From an uncultured Blastocatellia bacterium (GTDB lineage Bacteria > Acidobacteriota > Blastocatellia > Pyrinomonadales > Pyrinomonadaceae): a stretch of 54,599 nt of DNA. The stretch lies in the NCBI GenBank assembly GCA_946480785.1, contig CAMLLD010000042.1, forward strand, positions 1 through 54,599, read 5' to 3'. This document shows, piece by piece, positions 16,640-25,797 of the stretch. The first letter of the stretch is position 1. The number at the start of each line of letters is the position of its first letter. The notes below the pieces were generated by a model that was not told the DNA's origin, made no database searches, and saw only the letters and a list, made by a program, of their open reading frames with translations. The translations under genes were made by a program, and so were the position numbers.

Positions 16640-19600
16640 ATGAGAAAACTCTGGTCCTTATTGATTGCGTCCTGTCTCTGCCTCGCAGCGGCGAGCGTGT
16701 TTGGTCAGGACGTGCAAACGAAAGGCTTCATCGGTGGCTCTGTCACCGACCAGGCCGGCGCGGCAGTACCGGGCGCCAAGGTCACTGTCACTGGTCAACA
16801 AGTCGAACGAAGTGCAACGACCAACGAGAGTGGCATCTACCGAATTGAGAACCTCGAACCCGGTACCTACACAGTGCGGGTCGAGCAGCCCGGTTTCAAA
16901 GCCGCGGTCGCAAACAACGTGACCGTATTCGTCGGTCGCGAGTCCACCATCAACATGAAGTTGGAAACGGGCGAGATCACCGCGACTGTTGACGTTACCG
17001 CAACTGCCGGCGGCATCGATCAAACAAGCACTTCGACAGGTCAGAATTTGAATGACCAACTGTTTCAGAACATTCCCGTGCAGCGGCAAGTCTCGAGTCT
17101 GTTTTATCTTTCCCCGGGAGCGACGGACAGCATCAACGGCGGACGTGACAATCCGTCAGTTGCGGGCGGCTCAGCACTGGACAACCTCTACGTCGCCGAC
17201 GGTGTAAACATCACCAACTCCGCGTTCGGCGGCATCGGAACTTTCTCGCGGTCGTACGGCGCACTCGGCACCGGCATCAACACTTCGTTCATTAAAGAAG
17301 TGCAGGTGAAGACCGGTGGCTTCGAACCGCAGTATGGCCAGTCGATCGGCGGTATCGTAAACATCATCACGCAATCGGGTGGCAACGAGTATCACGGTTC
17401 GATCTACGGCTTCGCGCGACCAAGCGCCTTCGAAGCTACTCGCCGGCAAGCCGACGATACCCGGGTTAACAAGCAAGGCGATCTGCTCCACGAAGAAAAC
17501 TACGACGTGGGCGCTGACGTCGGTGGTTACGTTCCGGGCCTGAAGAACAAGTTGTTCTTCTTCGGCTCATTCAACCCGACGGTGCGACGTGAGATCGTTA
17601 CCGGCTCGCACGCTAATGCGAATGACATCTCGGCCGGCATCGGCGACATTGTCAACTCGGGATTGTTTCTCCAGCGCGGTGAGTTTGCGCGGCGTTATCG
17701 CACGTGGAACTACGCCGGCAAGCTCGACTGGGTCGTCAATCAGAATCATCAGCTAACCTTCTCGATCTTCGGCGATCCGACAAGGACTAACAATTCTTCG
17801 TTCGCGTTTCTGAACATCGACAACAACACGGCCGACAGCATTCTCGATTACGGCACGCGCAACTGGGCCGTACGTTACAACGGTTCGCTGTCGAACACCT
17901 GGACCATCAATTCAAACTTCAGCCAGGGCAAGAGTCATTTCAACGAAACCGGTTTTGCGAACATCAATCAGATCGCCATTCGCCTGCCCATCGATCCGAT
18001 TCGCGGCAACTACACCGCGGTTGGCCGCGGCTTCTTTGAACCCACCGAGAGTACTAACTGGAAGTGGGACCTCAACACCGCGAAGATCTGGAACCACTGG
18101 GGCCAGCACACGATCGGTGTTGGTTACACGTATCAGCGATCGCTCTATTCCGGCAGCCGCGAGCGCAGCGGCCCGAGCTTCCCGATTCCCTCTGCAAACG
18201 CGATCGGAACTTCAGCCGAGGATCTCGGCATTCCGGCGTCGGCAGTGGGTGTACCCTTCAACGTACAGTTCCGTTTGCGCGCACAGGCAGACACCTGCAC
18301 GTTGTGCCCGCTGTTTAATGTTCGCGGCACACTCGTTCCCGTGTCGTTGCAGGTCTTCCGTGGGGAATTTGGACCACCGAACTTCGACACGCGCGGAAAC
18401 TACAATGCCGGTTACGTTCAGGACACGTGGCGTATCAACAAGCACATCACGGCGCTACTCGGCCTGCGCTCGGAGCAGGAGAGAGTGATTGGTAGCCCGA
18501 ATTCGGTTACCGGAAATCGCTACGCTTATAGCTTCACCGACCAGTGGGCGCCGCGCCTGGGCGTTGCTGTTGACCCGACCGGCAGCGGCAACATCAAGTT
18601 GTATTACAACTTTGGCCGCTTCTTCGAATTTCTGCCGCTCGACGCTGCTGAGCGTTCGTTGTCGCAGGAACTCGATTTCACCGGCGCGCGCTTTGCACCG
18701 GCATTCACAGTCAACGGTGCGGGCCAACGTATCGTGACGCTCGATGCGAATGGCGCCCCGATACCCGTTATCGATGCTGCTCACTTGCTGAGTGGAACAG
18801 AAGAAGCCGGTGGATTGACGAATGCTATCGCCACTTCCGCTTCGGATCTCAGCGCTATCACCGCGGGAACGAAACTCGGCTTCCAGGATGAACACATCAT
18901 CGGCGCCGACTTCCAGTTGCCGCATAACTTCGTCCTTTCGGTTCGCTATCAGTATCGCAATCTGAAGCGCGTCATTGAGGACATGGCGGTGCTGTCGCCG
19001 GAAGCGGCAAACGCCGGCATCGGTCAGACGTTCTTCATCGGTAACCCGAGCTCACGGCTCGACGCCGCGACCAACATTCAGGAATTTACGTTCCCGATTG
19101 GCGGCACGGCGCCGGCTGGATGTACTTCCGGAATTAGCACGGAAGTTGATGATCCCATCACCGGCGCGCCGCTGGGCAACGTCTGCTTCAGCGCGAACGG
19201 CATCAATCCGGTGACGGGTGGATCGCTGAACGTTCCGGACGGTGTTCCGGACGGCTTCGCCGATCCGGTTCGCAAGTACAAGGCATTTGAGTTTGAGTTG
19301 AACAAGCGGTTCACCAACAACTGGCAACTCTTGTCCAACTTCCGCATTGCTTCTTTGCGTGGCAACTACGAAGGACACCTGCGTAATGACAACGGCCAGA
19401 CTGATCCTGGAATCAGCTCGCTGTTTGACTTCACGCAAGGTCTCTTCAATTTGCTCGGCGATCAATTTGCGATTGGACCACTCAACACCGATCGCCGCTT
19501 CGTGTCGAACATCTATGCCAGCTACGGTTTCGGCCGCAATCACACCGGTTTCAATGGCCGGTTCTTGAACGGCCTGAACCTCGGCCTGGGTTTCCACATG

Positions 19601-19942
19601 GAATCGGGCATACCGATCAGCGAATTTCTGCCACACCCTGTTTATCTGAACGCCGGCGAGGTTCCCGTTGGCGGTCGCGGTAAGTTGGGACGCACGCCGT
19701 TCTACAACCAACTGGATCTGCATGCAGACTACCCGTGGGTGATCAATGAACGCGCGCGCATCAGCTTCATCGCCGACTTCTTCAACGTGACGAACAACCG
19801 TCGGTTACGTTTGCCGGACCAGTTCCGCCAGCTCGATCTCGGCGCGGACAATCCCGACTTCTTGCAGCCGTCGACCATCAATCTGACGTCTGGTTTCCAC
19901 TTGCCATTCTCCATGCGACTGGGAGCTCGTTTTGAGTTTTAG
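16640..19942 (+). CDS. Oar-like TonB-dependent receptor with carboxypeptidase-regulatory-like domain
   Basis: Outer-membrane beta-barrel transporter; the substrate is unknown. The start is taken as the ATG at 16640 (MRKLWSLLIASCLC), which puts the signal peptide first and cleavage after VFGQ; a TTG seven codons upstream is less likely. A carboxypeptidase-regulatory-like beta-sandwich (GGSVTDQAGAAVPGAKVTVT...GIYRIENLEPGTYTVRVEQPGF) spans about residues 30-110. A plug domain follows (LDNLYVADGVNITNS, FEPQYGQSIGGIVNIITQSGGN), then a ~850-residue barrel ending in the aromatic RLGARFEF. About 1,100 residues is typical for acidobacterial members. A strong terminator follows. Confidence 0.92.
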   Translation: MRKLWSLLIASCLCLAAASVFGQDVQTKGFIGGSVTDQAGAAVPGAKVTVTGQQVERSATTNESGIYRIENLEPGTYTVRVEQPGFKAAVANNVTVFVGRESTINMKLETGEITATVDVTATAGGIDQTSTSTGQNLNDQLFQNIPVQRQVSSLFYLSPGATDSINGGRDNPSVAGGSALDNLYVADGVNITNSAFGGIGTFSRSYGALGTGINTSFIKEVQVKTGGFEPQYGQSIGGIVNIITQSGGNEYHGSIYGFARPSAFEATRRQADDTRVNKQGDLLHEENYDVGADVGGYVPGLKNKLFFFGSFNPTVRREIVTGSHANANDISAGIGDIVNSGLFLQRGEFARRYRTWNYAGKLDWVVNQNHQLTFSIFGDPTRTNNSSFAFLNIDNNTADSILDYGTRNWAVRYNGSLSNTWTINSNFSQGKSHFNETGFANINQIAIRLPIDPIRGNYTAVGRGFFEPTESTNWKWDLNTAKIWNHWGQHTIGVGYTYQRSLYSGSRERSGPSFPIPSANAIGTSAEDLGIPASAVGVPFNVQFRLRAQADTCTLCPLFNVRGTLVPVSLQVFRGEFGPPNFDTRGNYNAGYVQDTWRINKHITALLGLRSEQERVIGSPNSVTGNRYAYSFTDQWAPRLGVAVDPTGSGNIKLYYNFGRFFEFLPLDAAERSLSQELDFTGARFAPAFTVNGAGQRIVTLDANGAPIPVIDAAHLLSGTEEAGGLTNAIATSASDLSAITAGTKLGFQDEHIIGADFQLPHNFVLSVRYQYRNLKRVIEDMAVLSPEAANAGIGQTFFIGNPSSRLDAATNIQEFTFPIGGTAPAGCTSGISTEVDDPITGAPLGNVCFSANGINPVTGGSLNVPDGVPDGFADPVRKYKAFEFELNKRFTNNWQLLSNFRIASLRGNYEGHLRNDNGQTDPGISSLFDFTQGLFNLLGDQFAIGPLNTDRRFVSNIYASYGFGRNHTGFNGRFLNGLNLGLGFHMESGIPISEFLPHPVYLNAGEVPVGGRGKLGRTPFYNQLDLHADYPWVINERARISFIADFFNVTNNRRLRLPDQFRQLDLGADNPDFLQPSTINLTSGFHLPFSMRLGARFEF

Positions 19943-19969
19943 AGCTTTCATCTGAGGAGGTGTTTTACA

Positions 19970-19998
19970 GGGAGGGATGACTATTCCCTCCCTTTTTT
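19970..19998 (+). terminator. Strong intrinsic terminator
   Basis: A perfect 8-bp stem GGGAGGGA (19970-19977) pairs with TCCCTCCC (19985-19992) over a 7-nt loop, followed directly by six T. It lies 27 bp after the stop of the TonB receptor and ends its transcript. Confidence 0.9.
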
Positions 19999-20056
19999 GT
20001 TTGGAGTAGAATCAGCGCGCATCAGTTACCCCGCATCGGCCTCGAGGAGGCACGCC

Positions 20057-21097
20057 ATGACAAAATTGAGAATACGGTTGCTGTTTTCGAGCATCCTGAC
20101 GATAGGTCTTTGTCACTTCGCCGGCATCGCTCAAGTGCAGACCAGTCCGCAGGCCGCTACCGTCGAGATTCACGGTCAGGTGCGTTTGGTTCAGGGCGGC
20201 GCGCCGGCGGCTAATGTCTTAGTGCGACTGGAGAGTTATGAAGGCGGTGGTTCGATCAGCGAAGCGTTCACCGATCGTCTCGGGAAGTTTCGGTTTACTT
20301 CATTGCCGCCGGCTATCTATTCGATACGCGTACATCAGCCCGGGTTTCGCGACACCGAACAGAACGTCGACATGACGACGCAGTCGAGTGGGTTGGTCTT
20401 GCTTCAGATTGCGCCTGATACGTCGACTGGTTCTTCTTCGACCGGCTCGGGAAGTATCAACGCCGCGATCCCCGCAGCGGCGCAGAAGGAATTTGACAAG
20501 GGCGTCGCTGCTTTGAGTGAAGGCGGGAAAGACAAGCTCACGTTCGCCGTGCGTTGTTTTGAAAAAGCGATCGAGATCGAGCCGAAGTTTGTGGAAGCGC
20601 GTTTGAAGCTTGGTACTGCTTACATGGATCTCGGCGAGTGGGACAAAGCTGAGAAGGCGCTAACCATGACAGTTGCTGCGGAGCCGCGCGCCTTCAATGC
20701 GATGTTCGCGCTCGGCGAAGTTTATCTGCGGCAGAACAAACTCACCGAAGCGGAGAACGAGATCGTTAACGGGCTTGCGATCCAGAGTCAGTCAGACCTC
20801 GGCCACTTCACTCTGGCGCGCGTTTACTGGGAGAAGGGTCGCACGATCAAGGATCTCGCGGAAGCGCGGCCGGTGTTGGAAAAGTGTTATCAGGAAGTGA
20901 AGCACGCGTTGACCCTGAATCCGAATTTGGGCGGCGCACACTTGTTGAAAGGAAATCTACTGCTGCGCGCCGCGCGTCCGGCTGATGCGGTTACTGAGTT
21001 TGACGAGTATCTGCGTCTCGAACCGAACGGCGCGTTTGCAAATGAGACCCGCGCGCTCGTCGAGCGGATCAAGAAAGCCAGCGCCGCCACGCACTGA
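20057..21097 (+). CDS. Secreted TPR protein with N-terminal carboxypeptidase-regulatory-like domain
   Basis: Start chosen at the ATG 20057 because GAGGAGG stands 6 bp upstream; a longer in-frame reading exists but would hide the signal peptide. A signal peptide (LLFSSILTIGLCHFAGIAQ) is followed by a beta-sandwich domain like that of the neighbouring TonB receptor (IHGQVRLVQGGAPAANVLVRLE...FRFTSLPPAIYSIRVHQPGF). After a Ser/Thr/Gly-rich linker come about four TPR units (residues ~150-340). It is probably periplasmic and protein-binding. The shared domain suggests work with envelope partners; no enzyme motif is seen. Confidence 0.85.
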   Translation: MTKLRIRLLFSSILTIGLCHFAGIAQVQTSPQAATVEIHGQVRLVQGGAPAANVLVRLESYEGGGSISEAFTDRLGKFRFTSLPPAIYSIRVHQPGFRDTEQNVDMTTQSSGLVLLQIAPDTSTGSSSTGSGSINAAIPAAAQKEFDKGVAALSEGGKDKLTFAVRCFEKAIEIEPKFVEARLKLGTAYMDLGEWDKAEKALTMTVAAEPRAFNAMFALGEVYLRQNKLTEAENEIVNGLAIQSQSDLGHFTLARVYWEKGRTIKDLAEARPVLEKCYQEVKHALTLNPNLGGAHLLKGNLLLRAARPADAVTEFDEYLRLEPNGAFANETRALVERIKKASAATH

Positions 21098-21136
21098 ACT
21101 GCTGCTCTCAGGTTTCGGCGACTTCAGAGCGCGACG

Positions 21137-23614
21137 CTATGCTCGTGCGAAGTAGTCGAAGACTTCGGCCAAGTCACTCTTGTACTCGTCGCGCATGCCG
21201 TTGCGGCGAATCAGAAATCCGGCGGCGCCGCGATACTGCACGCGCAAGTGTTTTCTGACAAACCACGACTTGCTTCGCGGATCGTTTGGATCCCGTCGCC
21301 TTAAAGCGTCGGGTTTGAGTGTGAAATCGAGCTTCGCGTCACGCAGTTGTTCGTAGAGCAGCCATTCCGCGCTGGTTTCCATAAAGAGCTCGCGCAATTC
21401 GATCGCTTTGATGAGCGCGAGACGTGAGGTCCAGCGATTCCGCGCGAAGAACTTCGCGATGCCCTCGGGTCCGCGGTTCTCGATGGGCTGTTTCAACTCG
21501 CGCACTTCGCTGAGTCGATAAACAACCTGCTCTTCGTCTGGGTTGCGTTCGCTGGACCACGGCGTCTCGATCTCGCCACGCTTCTTGATTTCAAATCCTT
21601 CGACTTGCGCTAAGTGCGTGATTGCGTCTGGTGTTCGCAGCGGCGCGGTCGCATAGAACGCGATCGATCGCGACAATAGTTGTCTCGGCTCGCGCTGAGA
21701 CAACGGCGTGTAGAAACGCCGGTTCGTCTTGATCCACTCAAGGCGCTCATTCGCGTTTCGCCCGAGCGGCGCGATGAGCACTGGTTCTCTCTCGGCTTTC
21801 TGCCACGCACGCAGCTGCTCCACAAACATCGGCGGCGAAACGGCTTTCTCATTTGTAAGCCAACCGGCACGTTGCAACATCAGACGCAGCCACTCTTCGA
21901 GATACTGGGTTTCTGTGGGTAAGAACGGCGCTGCCCCGATGCCGGACCGTTGCAACCTCGACCAGAAGTGATTATCGCGAAAGCGGTCCTCCAGATCGGC
22001 ATACGGGAAAAGTGTCACTGCCTTGATGTACGTGTCTTTCATCGTTTCCGAATTCACGTCCTGCAATCCCGTTTCTATCAGCAGGAGGTCTCGATAGCGG
22101 TGCAGCACGTCTATCGCTTCCAACGGTGGTCCGGGAGATCCGACCTGCGTTACATAATCGAGTTCCGGATTGAGTCCATATTTTGCTTCGCACACGATCC
22201 ACATCGTGTGCCGGCGCGGATCGCGAAAGGCCCGGACAACGGTGGGCTGTTGCGGCAGGATCAACGCGCCGAGTTTGTAACGCGGGTTGTAAGTCAGTTC
22301 GAGTGAGCGATCGCCTTGCGAAAACCTGACCGTCTGCGTTGTCCCGTGTTTCAGACGAACCATCAATCCGTTTTCCTCGATCGAAAACAGTTCCTGCGCT
22401 GGAATTCGTTCGCCCGTGAGCTTCGCTATCAAGCGGATCAAAGCGAGGTAGCACCAGTACTCATACAACTGATCGGTTTCCTTCATCGAGAGCCCCACCT
22501 GGCCGCTGTTCGCACGCAGCGCTTGAAGCAGGATTAAACAGGCGCGGTAAGCTTCGCGATAGCCGGGCCGCGATTGCAGCACGAGCGACGTGAAGCCGGC
22601 AGGGGCAAGTCCTTTGGCATCGGCGAGCGGCGCGAGTTTTTGCAGCGTCGCGATTCGGTCTTCGAGCTCTGCGATCTCTTCGAGGACGCGCCGCCCGCGC
22701 AGTGTTTGCTGCGTGCCACGTTTGCGTTCGCGGAGCTGAATCTCCGCGAGGCTTTTACGGATGCGCGTTAATTGAGTCGCTAACCAGCGGTGTTCGGGAG
22801 TGTCTAAAGTTACCAAACTGCGCCGCTCCGGCAATCTCTCATGCAGCACACGGCCTGAGCTGGTTCTGAACTTCGCACCCTGGCCTTTGCCTTGAAGAAT
22901 CATCTTGCGGATCGTTGCATCCGGTCGTCGTATTCTTTCGACTCTCGTCGGCACGCGCTCGCGAGTCATGCCGTGATGCGGATGTTGTTCGATGTAGTGG
23001 AGCGCGCGCTCGAGATCGTTGATGACGTGGCGCAGCATGAGTGTCCATTCGAGCCGCGAGGAAGATTCCGAAGCGCTTGCGAAACCGAAGTGGTACGTCG
23101 AGCGCAGATACTCGAGCACGAGCCCCGTCTGGATTTCTTCGATGTCGGCAGTCAGCGCAGCATAGTCGTTCGCGTAATCGAGTCGCGTGGGAAACACTTC
23201 GATTTCAAATTCATACTCGGCGCGTCCTTCGGCGTAGACTGCAAACCGGCTGCGCCCGATTTCGTTTCGGAAGTTAACGTCGCCGTAAACGATATTGCGG
23301 TCGGGCGATGAATGAAGTGTTTGCAGGATTGCCGGATCGCGGTGTCTGAGCTCGACGTGCTTTGCGCCTGAGCCGCGCAACAACAGGTTGTAAGTCGTGG
23401 CTTCGAATACACGTGGGCCAACTTCGACCTGAAGGTTATTTCCTACTTCAGCGGGCAAACCACGGCGCCAGACGTTGATGTTCTTATCTGCTTGTTGTCG
23501 TAACGATATGGCAAGCCGTCCGTCGGCAGTCGGGCCGTCGCTTGCCGTTGCCGGCAATTCGTCGGTCCAACTCAGGGACGTTTGGTTTGTCTCGATCCGA
23601 AAGACGTCAGCCAC
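21137..23614 (-). CDS. DUF2357 / PD-(D/E)XK nuclease, McrC-like partner
   Basis: Predicted nuclease subunit of a McrBC-like restriction system. N-terminal DUF2357 region about residues 60-250 (VFEATTYNLLLRG...HVELRHRDP). A helical stretch (280-330) precedes a DUF524-type nuclease core: YEYWCYLALIRLI (383-395), then D465 and E476-A-K478 (DPRRHTMWIVCEAKY), then VLHRYRDLLLIET. This matches the PD...ExK catalytic layout. Residues ~570-825 form a further C-terminal region of unknown role. The start is 6 bp from the stop of the McrB-like gene. Together they fit a GTP-driven endonuclease against modified or foreign DNA; the target is not readable. Confidence 0.85.
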   Translation of the reverse strand: MADVFRIETNQTSLSWTDELPATASDGPTADGRLAISLRQQADKNINVWRRGLPAEVGNNLQVEVGPRVFEATTYNLLLRGSGAKHVELRHRDPAILQTLHSSPDRNIVYGDVNFRNEIGRSRFAVYAEGRAEYEFEIEVFPTRLDYANDYAALTADIEEIQTGLVLEYLRSTYHFGFASASESSSRLEWTLMLRHVINDLERALHYIEQHPHHGMTRERVPTRVERIRRPDATIRKMILQGKGQGAKFRTSSGRVLHERLPERRSLVTLDTPEHRWLATQLTRIRKSLAEIQLRERKRGTQQTLRGRRVLEEIAELEDRIATLQKLAPLADAKGLAPAGFTSLVLQSRPGYREAYRACLILLQALRANSGQVGLSMKETDQLYEYWCYLALIRLIAKLTGERIPAQELFSIEENGLMVRLKHGTTQTVRFSQGDRSLELTYNPRYKLGALILPQQPTVVRAFRDPRRHTMWIVCEAKYGLNPELDYVTQVGSPGPPLEAIDVLHRYRDLLLIETGLQDVNSETMKDTYIKAVTLFPYADLEDRFRDNHFWSRLQRSGIGAAPFLPTETQYLEEWLRLMLQRAGWLTNEKAVSPPMFVEQLRAWQKAEREPVLIAPLGRNANERLEWIKTNRRFYTPLSQREPRQLLSRSIAFYATAPLRTPDAITHLAQVEGFEIKKRGEIETPWSSERNPDEEQVVYRLSEVRELKQPIENRGPEGIAKFFARNRWTSRLALIKAIELRELFMETSAEWLLYEQLRDAKLDFTLKPDALRRRDPNDPRSKSWFVRKHLRVQYRGAAGFLIRRNGMRDEYKSDLAEVFDYFARA

Positions 23615-23620
23615 GAATAA

Positions 23621-25447
23621 TTACAACCAAAAAGATGTGTAGCCATCTGCTTCCAATCGTTGCCACATCAAGCACAAGCGCGCCGCCAGCCGGGGATACT
23701 CGCTCTTCGTGAGCGCGGACGGCCGGCCCAGCGATTCCCACTTTTCCAAAATCGCATTCACTTCCTCATCCGACTCCAACGGCACTCCCGACGTGGCCCA
23801 ACCCAAAAGACCGAACACAGATCGCTTGATGGCGCTGCTGCTGCCGACGATGCGCGGCAGAATCTTCATCTGCAACGCGAGATCGAGCGGATCTACCGCG
23901 TTGCCTTCATGGTCTACGAACGCGTCAGAGATCTGTTGCGCGTGCAGTAGATAAAACGCGACTTCGTCGCGCGTTCGATAGCCGACCTGTAACTGCGCCG
24001 GCGTCAGCAGAATGTTGACGGCTTGTAGCGCAGCGATCGCGCGGCTGATCTCCGAGAGTTGTTCGTCAGTTGGTTTGACCAGTTCGCTCAACTGAATCTT
24101 GATCGGGTTCCACGACGTGACCGGCCACGTTGAGATCGTGCGCACACGTTTTTCGTTCGGGTTCCATTGCGCGAGATTTACCTCCGAGAGTTCGATCGTA
24201 AACGCACGGTCGAGCACCTTGCGGCTGAAGTAGTGTGTGCTTTCGTCCATGTTCACAGTGCCGACGATCGCGAGGTTTTCGGGAATGACGACTTCACGCC
24301 ATTCCGCATCTGCTTCCTTCGGCACTGGCCCGATCAGCGGTCCCGTGCGATAGCCGCCGTTCTCCTGCGGATAGCGATCCTCGATGCGGCTGAGCACTTC
24401 CGCGAAATACTGTTCCACGCGCGCGAGGTTCATCTCATCGATGATGCAGGTGCAAAACTGATCGCTGTTGGCGGTCGCGTGGTGAGCGATCTCGAGCACT
24501 GGTCCAGGACGAAAATTGCCGTCGAGATCCGTATAGCCGAGCACATCAGCGCTGTCCGTCCAATCAGGTCGAACCGGAACCAGCTTCGACTCGCCGCCCG
24601 TCGCTTCCGCCACCAGCGCCGGCAGTTTTGATTTGCCGGTGCCGGTGATGCCGGCAAGAATGACGAACGGTTTTGTGCGCACGGCAGTGATGTATTGCGC
24701 TATCTGCCACGGCTCGTAGATGAATCCCCGATCCGCGATGTAAGCGATGACTTCGTGAATCGCGGTCGCGATCTGGAAATTCGGCTGTGGTGGACCAGGA
24801 ACGATGCCGGAAGGCGGCGGCGCTTCCGGTTCGCGAAAATATTGTTGCTCGAGATACTGATCGTATGCCTGCAACAGCAGCTTGAGGTCGTTTAGCAATT
24901 CGACGTCGTTTGGGAGTGCTCCTCTGCGATAAAGCTTGTAGGTGATAACGGAGGCCTTGTAATCCCTCGCGGGCCCGCGCTCGGTGTGCAGATCGATCCC
25001 CTGATCCATCACAAAGCCGATCTGTTTCAACGACTGAAGCGCGGGCAAATCGCGCAGCAAGCGATCGGCGCGGGAGCGCAAAATTCTTCGACTTCCGGGA
25101 GTGCCGTGCTGTTCCTTCGCATTGGCCGCGCCCTGGTTGAGCGTGAGGTAAACGCCCGACAGATCCTGGCGAAACAGGTAAACGGGATAGACGCCCTTCT
25201 GTGTTGAATGCGTCTCTCGATCATCGAGCAGCGCAATCCACGGCACGTGGGCCCAGCTTCCCTTGCCGACACTCCATTTCACTTTCAACGTGGGACGACT
25301 GACGCGATCCTGAAAGTAAGCGGCCAGCTCTTCGAATACCGGCCACACTTCCGCCTCGCGGGCAAACGGCTTGAAGCGAGCATGACTATAGTTCGCGAGG
25401 ATGTGGTCGAAAGCCGACTTGATGCACGTTTCTAAATCCTGGGCCAT
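23621..25447 (-). CDS. mcrB: McrB-like AAA+ GTPase with DUF3578 N-terminal domain
   Basis: Motor subunit of a type IV-like restriction system. The N-terminal MrcB_N/DUF3578 domain spans about residues 10-200 (VYPVYLFRQDLSGVYLTLNQG). The AAA+ core has Walker A GITGTGKSKL (266-275) and Walker B CIIDEMNLARVE (334-345). The McrB-type consensus loop follows as GTVNMDESTHYFSRKVLDRA. McrB relatives hydrolyse GTP and activate a McrC-like nuclease, here the DUF2357 protein immediately downstream. No methyltransferase is next to the pair, as expected for a type IV system. The DUF3578 domain is the probable substrate-recognition part. Confidence 0.9.
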   Translation of the reverse strand: MAQDLETCIKSAFDHILANYSHARFKPFAREAEVWPVFEELAAYFQDRVSRPTLKVKWSVGKGSWAHVPWIALLDDRETHSTQKGVYPVYLFRQDLSGVYLTLNQGAANAKEQHGTPGSRRILRSRADRLLRDLPALQSLKQIGFVMDQGIDLHTERGPARDYKASVITYKLYRRGALPNDVELLNDLKLLLQAYDQYLEQQYFREPEAPPPSGIVPGPPQPNFQIATAIHEVIAYIADRGFIYEPWQIAQYITAVRTKPFVILAGITGTGKSKLPALVAEATGGESKLVPVRPDWTDSADVLGYTDLDGNFRPGPVLEIAHHATANSDQFCTCIIDEMNLARVEQYFAEVLSRIEDRYPQENGGYRTGPLIGPVPKEADAEWREVVIPENLAIVGTVNMDESTHYFSRKVLDRAFTIELSEVNLAQWNPNEKRVRTISTWPVTSWNPIKIQLSELVKPTDEQLSEISRAIAALQAVNILLTPAQLQVGYRTRDEVAFYLLHAQQISDAFVDHEGNAVDPLDLALQMKILPRIVGSSSAIKRSVFGLLGWATSGVPLESDEEVNAILEKWESLGRPSALTKSEYPRLAARLCLMWQRLEADGYTSFWL

Positions 25448-25556
25448 TGCGGTGCGTGAGAGCGCCGCTATGCTACTCCGTTCCCGCGCCGCTGTCTACA
25501 GTTGAGAGTGCGCAGATGAGAGTGCGAATTGATTTGCGTCGCGGAGTAACGTCGGA

Positions 25557-25793
25557 TTACTTCCGCATGCCCGGAGTCGACGGCTGATTCGTGCTTGGTT
25601 TGCTGGCGTCGGTTGCTGTGTGTTGTCGCGAAGCGTCGGAGAACATTTTGTTTGCTCGTTGACGCCGGCCGCGCAATGCAGGCGTGTCGGCCTTGGCTTC
25701 GCGGTTTTGATCCGGATTACCCGCAAAACCTGTTTGCTGTCCGCGCGGCTTCGCAGGTGTGCCCGCCTTGTGCTGGTCCTTTTTCGTTCCCAC
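25557..25793 (-). CDS. Small basic hydrophilic protein (hypothetical)
   Basis: A 78-residue frame starting with the GTG at 25793. It is supported by a GGAGG with an 8-nt spacing that overlaps the antiporter stop, a pattern typical of translational coupling. The product is Lys/Arg/Gln/Ala-rich, low in hydrophobics and likely disordered (KKDQHKAGTPAKPRGQQTGF). No family is recognised. It may be a small DNA- or RNA-binding or stress-related protein, or a chance frame; the ribosome site is the best argument. Confidence 0.45.
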   Translation of the reverse strand: MGTKKDQHKAGTPAKPRGQQTGFAGNPDQNREAKADTPALRGRRQRANKMFSDASRQHTATDASKPSTNQPSTPGMRK

Positions 25794-25797
25794 CTTG

